Positions 1 through 7,664 of a DNA stretch of 64,000 nt are shown in pieces. Origin of the DNA: Candidatus Thiodictyon syntrophicum (GTDB lineage Bacteria > Pseudomonadota > Gammaproteobacteria > Chromatiales > Chromatiaceae); assembly GCF_002813775.1 (NCBI RefSeq), contig NZ_CP020370.1:4179501-4243500 (forward strand), in the 5' to 3' direction. The position numbers and the translations under genes were made by a program. Under the pieces are notes generated by a model. That model saw nothing but the letters and a program-made list of their open reading frames with translations, had not been told where the DNA came from and searched no databases. The stretch's first letter is position 1. The number at the start of each line of letters is the position of its first letter.

Positions 1-112
1 TGTCGTCCTCGACTCGGTCGGAGTCCTCGGCGTCGGCAGGGCTGGCACCGGCGACGACGAGTAGTACGGACAGCCAGAGTACATGCCGGGCAGCGACGCA
101 ATGGGTATTCAT
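1..112 (-). CDS. exported protein, N-terminal part only
   Basis: The frame read leftwards from an ATG at 112 stays open to the window edge and gives 37 residues. It opens with a short N-region containing Arg and His, then a hydrophobic stretch (LWLSVLLVVAGA) and a small-residue cleavage site (ASPADA-ED), which is a good signal peptide. The acidic residues that follow suggest the mature protein starts near residue 29. No family can be assigned because the rest lies outside the window. There is no strong Shine-Dalgarno sequence, so the start rests on the signal peptide alone. Confidence 0.45.
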   Translation of the reverse strand, partial: MNTHCVAARHVLWLSVLLVVAGASPADAEDSDRVEDD

Positions 113-148
113 AGGGGGAGCGCCATGACGCAATGGAAAATCGGCTCG

Positions 149-2298
149 CAGGGGCGATTCATACGCATGAGTGTAGCCAAGGCAGGGGAGGTCGGCAAGG
201 GACCCGCGGTGCCGGACCAGGGTCCCGTCAAAGTCCGGGGGCTTGACGTAGCGGCGGGGGCCTCGGGCGATGCGAAGCGCGCGGGTGACGGTCGGGCGGT
301 AGATCTGGCGAAGACGATCGCGGGGTTGGGCGAGGCGCGCGAAGGGGAAGTGCGCGGGCGCAGGCGAGCGCCAGCCTCCGCCGGAGCGGCCGTGCGTCAG
401 CGTCAGCGGCGTCGGGTGTCAGACGCCGATGGCGGCCAGGGCCCGGCGCGGTTGGTGAGCGAAGGCGCGCAGGGCGCTGGCGATATTGGTAAAGCCGTGC
501 AGACGAGCCAAGGCGATGGCGAAGTTGCGCAGGCTGGCCATGATGGCCGGTCCGTGGCCGACGCGCACGCGCGAGCGATCCTCGTCGAAGGTGACGTCGC
601 GGACATAATGGGAGCGGTTCTCGATGCCCCAGTGGCCGCGGTTGAGTTGCAGGAGTCGCGGCGGGTCGGCCAACTGCGGTGGCAGGCTGGTCACGGCGAA
701 CACCGTCTCGTCGCGTTGCTTGCCCGACGTGAGTTCGGTGACGGCGCGTTCGATGCGACAGACCTGGGCGACGTGGGGGAAGTTGACGTAGTCGTTGAGG
801 GCCGTGGAGGCCATCAAGCGGCGCTGCTCCAGGCGCCCATGGCCCTTATCGAGGGTCGTGGTGCAGAGGGGGGAAATGCGCCTCGGTCAGGGCGCTGAGG
901 TCGGCATAGAGGGTGGGCTGATTTTCTTTGACCGTGAAAAAATAGTGGGCCTGTTTCTCCTCGACCAGGAAGCGCGCGGTCTCGCGTTGGGTATGCAGCG
1001 CATCGGCGGTGACCACCCGTCCCGTGAGGTCCAAGGGTGCGAGCAGCGGTTTGAGCTCCGGGATCTCGTTGGTCTTGGCCGGGATCTCGCGCTGCGCCAC
1101 GGTCACGCCCTGATCTTGGAGGAACGCGCTGAGCAGATGCACCTGGGTGCCGTCGGGGCGCACCGCCCCGCGCAGGGCCTTACCATCGACGGCCACGGCA
1201 TCGTCGGCAGCGACGAGGCCGAGCAGCCAGTCACTCAAGGTGGCATCAATGGCGGCAACGTCGCTGGCTTGCAGGACGCGGCGCAAGGTCGGCTCGGAGG
1301 GTGGCTCGAAGCGCTCGGTGCGGGGATTGTAGCGGGCGTGTAGACGCTTGAGTTGGGCCTGGGTCAGGCGCGCTGCCCACTCGGCGAGCGCGGTATAGCC
1401 GCGGTTGCCGGCGAGTACGGCGGCGAGGCCGATGCTCAACACCGTGGCCTGGGGATGGCGTTTACCGCGCGGACGGCGCCGATCGGGCAGCGCGCGCAGA
1501 CGCTGCTGCAGGTCCTGCATCTGGGCCGTGGTCAGGGTGACGGATTGCATTGGCGTGCTCCAAGGGGCGGGTAGCACGGGGGCGCACAACAGCGCCCGGG
1601 CGCGTGGGTGCAACGGATAGACGAGTGCCTGCTTGGGTTCGCCATGGGGGGTATAGCGGCCGTTGCAGCGCGCAAAGCCGCGCGTGGTGCCGACCACCTG
1701 CCAGTTGGCGGCGCGGTAACAGGCACCGGTAAAACGCGTTGGATCGACGAAGGTCTCGGCCAGCAACAGGCGGTGACCATGGACGCGCAGCCAATCGTCG
1801 GACAGGCGCCGCAGGTTCAGCGCCAGGATGCGCGAGGCCAGATTAGGGACGCGCCCGGTGGCGGGGAGGATCAAGAACCGGGCGTTGTTGGCCAGCAGAT
1901 GCAGGCGTTGATAGTGCAGCACCCGCGGCCAACCGATCCAGGCATCGCGGGCCGCGCACTTGAGCGCCGCCGCCTGCCAGCCGAGCAGCGCCAGCCAGCA
2001 CCCATCAAGCGTGGCAACGTAGCGTAAGGTCTTGCCGAATAACGAGCGTAGGCCCAGGTAATGATGCGCCTCGACCAGCGCATCCCACGCGTCCCGCTCC
2101 CCGGGCAGGATCAGGCGGACCTCCAGACGCCGGAGTAACTCCGACGCGGGGCGGCAGGACTGGCAAGGAATTTCGGCCATGCCGACTGTTGTAAGACATT
2201 TCGGGCCGAAAATCCAGTTCTGCGAACATCGGTCACAAGCTCAAGGGGCTACGGGTGAACTCGACGGAGCCCTGGGTGCCGGACAGCACGCGCCCCTG
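149..2298 (-). mobile_element. ISAs1-type insertion sequence (approximate ends)
   Basis: The transposase at 419-2180 is flanked by short inverted ends: CAGGGGCG begins at 149 and its complement CGCCCCTG ends at 2298. The match is only 8 bp and the flanks show no target duplication, so the borders are tentative. Between the transposase stop and the left end there are about 270 bp with no gene of their own. Confidence 0.4.
419..2180 (-). pseudogene. ISAs1-family transposase fused to DruA-like (DUF4338) domain, frameshifted
   Basis: Residues 1 to about 200 match the DUF4338 family, which includes DruA of the Druantia defence system: HYLGLRSLFGKTLRYVA, ALLGWQAAALKCAARDAWIG, NNARFLILP, LASRILALNLRRLSDDW and AETFVDP are all recognisable. 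The same frame runs directly into an ISAs1-type transposase (RLRALPDRRRPRGKRH, AVDGKALRGA, VTADALHTQ, YFFTVKENQP). The frame stops at 846-848, but the expected continuation (TLDKGHGRLEQRR, then the ASTALNDYVNFPHV segment down to a stop at 419-421) follows in another frame, so one single-base indel near 840-855 separates the two parts. As read, this is a disrupted gene; sequencing error or programmed frameshifting cannot be excluded. Confidence 0.8.
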
Positions 2299-2333
2299 GT
2301 CCCGGCCAGCACCCCATCCGCCAGTGGACTGCA

Positions 2334-2825
2334 CTAGTGTCGCAGGCCAAGGTCCTCCACCGGCTTGCCGGTGCGTGCGGCGATCAGCGCCATGATCTGC
2401 CGCGGCCTGGAGCAGAGGTTCCGGGTGAGCATAAAATCGCCCTGCACCGTATGCAGTGTGTATTCATCGACGACCATGGGCAGCAGCATCGGATAGTAGC
2501 AGCGGTACGCGTGAGTCAGCCGCTCGATCTCACTCCAGCCCAGTTGCACCGCCCGCTCGCCACGCAGCCAGCCACCAGCCCAAACCGGTAGCCGCAAGGT
2601 GATCCCGAATTCGTCTACGACAACGCGGGTGCGCAGCAGGCGCGGCACGCGGGTCAGCAGCCAGAGACCGGTCCCGCCCGCCGGGACGCTGACGCAAGCA
2701 AGGGCGCAGAGTGTGTCCTTTGCCACCACGGCAAACACCATCGCCAGGGCCAGCAACGCCGCACCGAGCAGGCCGAAGATCAGGATGACCCAACGGCTGG
2801 TTCGGAAGTGGTGGCAGTCGGCCAT
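2334..2825 (-). CDS. small membrane protein, PH-like cytoplasmic part
   Basis: This 163-aa protein of unknown function has two closely spaced hydrophobic segments (about residues 12-32 and 38-57), then a soluble part of about 105 residues. The second half contains VVDEFGITLRL, W-S-E-I-E-R-L-T and MVVDEYTLHTVQGDFMLTRN, a pattern typical of bacterial membrane-anchored PH-like domains in which a strand reading 'D..GI.....' is followed by a W-x-x-I helix. That assignment is a structural guess. It lies 43 bp downstream of phosphoribulokinase on the same strand and may be co-transcribed with it. GC content and codon use match the neighbours. Confidence 0.6.
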   Translation of the reverse strand: MADCHHFRTSRWVILIFGLLGAALLALAMVFAVVAKDTLCALACVSVPAGGTGLWLLTRVPRLLRTRVVVDEFGITLRLPVWAGGWLRGERAVQLGWSEIERLTHAYRCYYPMLLPMVVDEYTLHTVQGDFMLTRNLCSRPRQIMALIAARTGKPVEDLGLRH

Positions 2826-2868
2826 CTGCTGCGCCGCGGTCCTTGCGGCCTTGCCTGAGACAGTGGGG

Positions 2869-3759
2869 CTAGACCCGCCGCGCGGCCATCATCCGCTCGA
2901 TGATGGGCTGGAGGATGATCTCCATCGCCATCCCCATCTTGCCGCCGGGCACTACCATGCTGTTGCGCCGGGACATGAAGGAGTCCTTGATCATGGACAG
3001 CAGGTAGGGGAAATCGATTTCCAGCTTATCGGGCTCGCGGAAGCGGATGATGACGAAGCTCTCGTCCGGGGTGGGGATGTCCCGGGCGATGAAGGGGTTG
3101 GAGGTGTCCACCGTCGGCACCCGCTGGAAGTTGATGTCGGTCAGCGAGAACTGGGGCGTGATATGCAGGATATAGTCCGGCATCCGCCGCATGATGGTGT
3201 CGACGATGGCCTCGGCCGAGTAGCCGCGCTCCAGGTTGTCCCGGTGGATCTTCTGGATCCACTCCAGGTTGACGATCGGCACCACACCCACGCCCAGGTC
3301 CACATGTTGGGCGACGTTGTCCTCGTCGGTGACGACCAGTCCGTGCAGACCCTCGTAGAACAGCAGATCGGTGCCCTCCGACAGGCCCTCCCAGGGAGTG
3401 AACTGACCGGCCTTCAGCGTCGTGCCAAGCCGGGCGTTCTGCTCCGTCGCCTCCTCGTCGCTGTGGATGTAGTAGCGTTTCTTGCCGGTGCCGGTCTCCC
3501 CGTAGGCGTGGAACAGTTCCGCCAACAGCTTGAAGTGATTGGCGTCCGGTCCGAAATGGCTGAGATTGCGGCCTTCCGCCGCGAACGTGGCCATCGCGGT
3601 CTTCATGGCCACACGGTCGTAGCGGTGGAAGCTGTCACCCTCGACGACGGCGGCACTGATGCCGTCGCGGTAAAAGATGTGCTCGAAGGCGCGCTTGACG
3701 GTAGTAGTACCGGCCCCGGAGGACCCGGTAACGGCGACGATCGGGTGCTTTCTTGACAT
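2869..3759 (-). CDS. prkB: phosphoribulokinase, proteobacterial type
   Basis: A 296-aa enzyme that phosphorylates ribulose 5-phosphate with ATP to give ribulose 1,5-bisphosphate, the CO2 acceptor of the Calvin-Benson-Bassham cycle in the cytoplasm. A P-loop GSSGAGTT lies at residues 12-19, and the VVEGDSFHRYDR motif near residue 40, LFYEGLHGL and VGVVPIVNLEWIQKIHRD are all typical of class I (bacterial, octameric) enzymes. Length agrees with the family (about 290 aa). A GGGGAGA ribosome-binding site precedes the ATG. No RuBisCO or cbbR gene is next to it. Its presence is the main metabolic clue that the host is an autotroph, probably a purple sulfur bacterium. Confidence 0.97.
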   Translation of the reverse strand: MSRKHPIVAVTGSSGAGTTTVKRAFEHIFYRDGISAAVVEGDSFHRYDRVAMKTAMATFAAEGRNLSHFGPDANHFKLLAELFHAYGETGTGKKRYYIHSDEEATEQNARLGTTLKAGQFTPWEGLSEGTDLLFYEGLHGLVVTDEDNVAQHVDLGVGVVPIVNLEWIQKIHRDNLERGYSAEAIVDTIMRRMPDYILHITPQFSLTDINFQRVPTVDTSNPFIARDIPTPDESFVIIRFREPDKLEIDFPYLLSMIKDSFMSRRNSMVVPGGKMGMAMEIILQPIIERMMAARRV

Positions 3760-4035
3760 TGCGGTCTCCCCTCTTCTCTCTCTCTGCGGTCCGGCACTTC
3801 GCAGCGCCCAGGGGCCCGGCGCGGCCGGCTTCCGGGGTGGAGGCCATGGGCGGCACGCACAAGCGCTTCATGATTGGCTAATATACCATGGGTCGCGGGA
3901 CGGGGCGCCAGCGGAGATTGCCCGGCTGGGCGGCTTCGGGATCGCCGGTGGTCTTCTTCGATGACGGCAAAGCGGGGGTTGAACTGTCGCGTTGAAAGCT
4001 CTATATTACATATTTAAGTGGTCAATAATCTACAC

Positions 4036-4320
4036 ATGTTCCGAATCGGAGAAGCTGCCAGGCGTTTGGCGTCTCGTCGGAAACCGTGCGCCGCTGGGAG
4101 ATCAGCGGCAAGATTAGCTCGAACGCACCCCCGGCGGACAACGGCGGTGGAGGTTGTCGTTCTCAACCAAGGCCAGGACACCACATGTGAGGAGGACCTT
4201 GCGACCGACGTGCTTGAACTCATCACTGTCTTTTCCGCCCGCTGATATAGCAGTCGTTCGCCCAAGAATAGAAAACTGCTTGATGACATCACACAGGCCG
4301 TAGCGGATTCCCAACCATGA
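4036..4320 (+). pseudogene. IS607-type serine recombinase (tnpA) remnant
   Basis: The remnant starts MFRIGEAARRL at 4036, the MerR-like DNA-binding start of IS607-type TnpA, and the following bases in another frame encode SSETVRRWEISGKISS, the rest of that helix-turn-helix. The region then jumps to sequence resembling the C-terminal end of the resolvase (VVVLNQGQD, DLATDVLELITVFSAR, a stop, then SRSPKNRKLLDDITQAVADSQP). The catalytic serine domain is therefore almost wholly deleted, and the reading frame contains a shift and a stop codon. The terminal TGA overlaps the ATG of tnpB (ATGA), the usual IS607 arrangement. This copy cannot make an active recombinase. Confidence 0.75.
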
Positions 4321-5516
4321 TCCTGTCGCACAAGATCGCGCTTGATCCCAACAACACCCAGCGCACCTATTTGGCGCGGGCCGCCGGGACCGCGAGCTTC
4401 GCCTACAACTGGGCGCTGGCGCAATGGCAGGAGCAGTACCAGGCGTGCCAGGACAACCCGCTGTTAGCCAAGCCCAGTGAGGGCGCCTTGCGCCGACAGT
4501 TGAACGCCATCAAGCGCGAGCAATTCCCCTGGATGCTCGAAGTAACCAAGTGCGCGCCCCAGCACGCCATCATGCAGTTGGGCGAGGCCTTCAAGAACTT
4601 CTTTGCCGGGCGCGCCAAGTACCCGCGCTTCCACAAGAAAGGTCGCAACGACAGCTTCGCCCTGGACAATGGGCAATTCGTTCTCGACCGTTCGCGTATC
4701 CGCCTCCCCCATCTGGGTTGGGTGCGGGTACGCGAGACGTTGCGTTTTCCCGGCAAGATTTTGTCGGCAACGATTTCTCGCACGGCTCACCGCTGGTTCG
4801 TCGCCGTCGTCGTGGATACCGATCAGACCCTCACCCGTCCCGCCGAAAACCAAGGCGTGGTGGGTGTCGATCTGGGTGTCACGACCCTGGTGACCCTTTC
4901 CAACGGCGAGCAAGTCATCGGCCCCAAGGCCCACAAGGCCGTTTTGAAGCGGATGGCGAGGCTCAATCGCCGTCTCGCGCGCAAGGTGAAATTTTCGCGC
5001 AACTGGCGCCAGGCCAAAGCCAGGCTGGCCCGTCTTCATGCCCGCATCGCCAACGTGCGTCTGGACGCCCTGCACAAACTCACCTCTGATCTGGCGCGGC
5101 GCTTCCATACCATCGGCATCGAAGACCTGAACGTCAGCGGCATGGTGCAGAATCGGCACCTGGCGCGCGCCGTCTCGGACATGAGCTTCTTCGAGTTCCG
5201 GCGGCAGTTGGACTACAAGATCGCCATGCGCGGCGGTGTCGTGGTGTCCGCTGATCGCTGGTATCCCAGCAGCAAGATCTGCTCGGGATGCGGTCATAAG
5301 ATGGATTCCCTGCCGTTGTCCATACGGCACTGGGACTGCCCGGCCTGTGGCGCCCGCCACGACCGGGATCTGAATGCGGCGATTAACCTCGCCAAGTACG
5401 CCGCGAGTTCCGCGGTGTCTGCCTGTGGAGGGGAAGGCGCTGGCGCGGGCCGCAAGGCGCGCACGAAACCGGCCCCGGTGAAGCAGGAAGTCAACTTTGT
5501 TCATGTTTGCGCATGA
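4317..5516 (+). CDS. tnpB: TnpB, RNA-guided nuclease of IS607/IS605-type element
   Basis: A 399-aa TnpB, the compact RNA-guided endonuclease ancestral to Cas12. The three RuvC acidic residues are visible: D185 in GVDLGVTT, E269 in GIEDLNV and D351 in HDRDLNAA. The zinc-ribbon cysteines are C322/C325 and C341/C344. The frame is intact even though the companion recombinase is destroyed. The start ATG overlaps the tnpA stop. The guide (omega) RNA of these elements normally overlaps the 3' end of tnpB and the right end, here expected at about 5400-5540, but I cannot define its scaffold. The hybrid kinase gene follows immediately, so the right end of the element lies within a few tens of bases of the stop. 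Confidence 0.92.
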   Translation: MILSHKIALDPNNTQRTYLARAAGTASFAYNWALAQWQEQYQACQDNPLLAKPSEGALRRQLNAIKREQFPWMLEVTKCAPQHAIMQLGEAFKNFFAGRAKYPRFHKKGRNDSFALDNGQFVLDRSRIRLPHLGWVRVRETLRFPGKILSATISRTAHRWFVAVVVDTDQTLTRPAENQGVVGVDLGVTTLVTLSNGEQVIGPKAHKAVLKRMARLNRRLARKVKFSRNWRQAKARLARLHARIANVRLDALHKLTSDLARRFHTIGIEDLNVSGMVQNRHLARAVSDMSFFEFRRQLDYKIAMRGGVVVSADRWYPSSKICSGCGHKMDSLPLSIRHWDCPACGARHDRDLNAAINLAKYAASSAVSACGGEGAGAGRKARTKPAPVKQEVNFVHVCA

Positions 5517-5543
5517 ATGTGTCAGTTTGACAGAACGGCAACG

Positions 5544-7643
5544 ATGACATCCAAGCGGGGGTTTGCGGGACTGCCGAAGGACCTGACGGCGAACGCCGAG
5601 TTCCAGTCCACGGTGGTCCGGCTGGGGGTCTGGTGCTTCGGCACCCTGTATATCTCGCTCGCGGCCTGGAACAACTATTACAAGGTCGATGTCCCCTACT
5701 TCCTCACCCTGTTCGCGATCCTCCTGGCCGTCATCCTGGGGATCTTCGTCAGCGTCCTGATCCGCCCTGACTGGCCGGCCCGGCGCTATCTGTCCCTGAG
5801 TGTGGATATCGTGGCCATCAGCCTGGCGATCTTCATCACGCGGGAGGCGATCAGCCCCTTTTACCTGCTTTACATCTGGATCTTCATCTCCGCGGGGACC
5901 CGCTACAGCGCCCGCCATCTGCTGGTGGCGTCAGCGGAGGCGGTGATCGCCTACAGCCTGGTACTGAGCGCCCTGGACGTGTGGTCCAGACACACCTATG
6001 AGGCGGTGTTCTTTCTCCTGCTCCTGGTGCTCCTGCCGCTCTACCAGTATGCCCTGCTGCGGCGGGTACAACGGGCCAAGGACGAGGCGGAGCGGGCCAA
6101 CAAGGCCAAGGGCGACTTTCTCGCCTTCATGACCCACGAGCTGCGCACCCCGCTGACCGGCGTGATCGGCATGATCGAGTTGCTCAAGACGACGCCACTG
6201 GACGCCGAGCAGCGCGACTATGTGGCCGCGGTCGCCAACTCCACCCAGGTGTTGAGCGCCCTGATCGGCGACATCCTGGACTTCTCCAAGATCGATGCCG
6301 CCAAGCTCAGGCTGGAGCAGTTGCCCTTCAACCCGCGCTTGCTGGTACGCGAGGTCTGCGGGGTGCTGGAGGGTCTGGCCCTGGCCGCGGAGGTGGAGTT
6401 GATCTGCGACGTGGCGGCGCAGGTACCCCGGACCATCATCGGCGACCCGCTGCGGGTGCGCCAGATCCTGTTCAATCTGGTCGGCAACGCGGTCAAGTTC
6501 ACCACGCAGGGCGAGGTCCGGGTACGAATGACCGTGCGGCCCCCGGAGGCGGAAATCGGTGCACCCCACCTGCTGCTGGAGGTGGAGGATACCGGGGTCG
6601 GCATCCCGACCGATAAGATCGCGCATATCTTCGAGAGCTTCAGCCAGGCGGACACCTCCACCACCCGCCGCTTCGGCGGCTCCGGCCTGGGCACCACCAT
6701 CGCGTTGGAACTGTCGCGCCTGATGGGCGGCACCATCGGCGTGGTCAGCGAGGAGGGCCAAGGCAGCCGCTTCTGGGTGCGGCTGCCGCTGCTGGACGGC
6801 GCGGCGGCGGCGCCCTCCCCCTGCGCTGACCTGACCGGGCGGCGCGCCCTGGTGCTGGAGGCCAACCAGACCCAGCGCGAACTGGTCTGCGCGGCCTTGC
6901 GCGGCGCGGGGGCGACCTGTCACGCGGTCGCCGAGCCCGACGCGGTTGCAAGGCTCGGAATCGGCCCCGGGGACCTGGACTTGCTGGTGATTGCCGATCG
7001 TCTGGAGGGGCGCAACCTGGCGGCGACCCGCGCCCAGGTGAGCGAGTCCCTGGGCTGCGGCAGGGGGGGCGGCGAACTGCCCTGCCTCTTCCTTACCTAC
7101 GCGGCACGGCGGCCCGCGGGGCGCGCCGAGGGGACCTGCTGCCTGGGCAAGCCCTTCCTCGCCGAGGACCTGGTCGGCGCAGTCGCGGGACTGCTGGGCC
7201 TCCTGCCCGAGTCCGCACCCTGCTGCGAGCCGCAGCAACCGGGCTTTGCCGGCGCCACCGCGGCCTCGGTCGCCGGCATTCGGGTCCTGGTCGCCGAGGA
7301 CAACGAGATCGCCGCCCGCGTGGTCACGACCTTCCTGACCAAGATGGGCATCGCCTTCACCCGCGTGGTGGACGGCGAGCAGGCCCTGCGCGAGGCCCTC
7401 GCCGGGACCTACGGCATCGCCATCGTCGATCTGCGGATGCCCAAGCTCGACGGCATCACCTTCGCACGCCGCTACCGCATCCTGGCCCCGGAGCGACCAC
7501 TGCCCATCGTCGCCCTCACCGCCAACGCCTCGCAGGAGATCAGGCAGGACTGTCTGGACGCCGGCATGGTCGACTTCCTGGCCAAGCCGGTCAGCCCGGA
7601 ACTGCTGCGCGAGACTATCGAGCGGCTGGCGGTGCGCAGTTAG
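5544..7643 (+). CDS. membrane hybrid sensor histidine kinase
   Basis: A 699-aa hybrid kinase taking the ATG at 5544. An earlier in-frame ATG at 5517 would add nine residues that probably derive from the IS end just upstream. About five membrane helices occupy residues 30-175. The HisKA box FMTHELRTPLTG has the phosphoacceptor His at about residue 198, followed by an N box (NLVGNAVKF), DTGVGIP and a G2 box GGSGLGTTI. A degenerate receiver-like segment comes next, then an intact C-terminal receiver (VLVAEDNE, IVDLRMPKLDG, ALTANA, KP). The layout resembles RpfC without an HPt domain. No input ligand is evident. The original promoter region has been replaced or displaced by the IS607-type element, so expression may be altered. 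Confidence 0.9.
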   Translation: MTSKRGFAGLPKDLTANAEFQSTVVRLGVWCFGTLYISLAAWNNYYKVDVPYFLTLFAILLAVILGIFVSVLIRPDWPARRYLSLSVDIVAISLAIFITREAISPFYLLYIWIFISAGTRYSARHLLVASAEAVIAYSLVLSALDVWSRHTYEAVFFLLLLVLLPLYQYALLRRVQRAKDEAERANKAKGDFLAFMTHELRTPLTGVIGMIELLKTTPLDAEQRDYVAAVANSTQVLSALIGDILDFSKIDAAKLRLEQLPFNPRLLVREVCGVLEGLALAAEVELICDVAAQVPRTIIGDPLRVRQILFNLVGNAVKFTTQGEVRVRMTVRPPEAEIGAPHLLLEVEDTGVGIPTDKIAHIFESFSQADTSTTRRFGGSGLGTTIALELSRLMGGTIGVVSEEGQGSRFWVRLPLLDGAAAAPSPCADLTGRRALVLEANQTQRELVCAALRGAGATCHAVAEPDAVARLGIGPGDLDLLVIADRLEGRNLAATRAQVSESLGCGRGGGELPCLFLTYAARRPAGRAEGTCCLGKPFLAEDLVGAVAGLLGLLPESAPCCEPQQPGFAGATAASVAGIRVLVAEDNEIAARVVTTFLTKMGIAFTRVVDGEQALREALAGTYGIAIVDLRMPKLDGITFARRYRILAPERPLPIVALTANASQEIRQDCLDAGMVDFLAKPVSPELLRETIERLAVRS

Positions 7644-7664
7644 CCCGGATATCTCACCCTCGCT

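Noticed and set aside
149-2298. Druantia defence system
   Set aside because: The DruA-like domain is fused to a transposase, and no DruE helicase or other Druantia gene is near.
4317-5516. Cas12-type CRISPR effector
   Set aside because: At 399 aa with the IS607-type ATGA junction and no CRISPR array, this is TnpB of a transposon.
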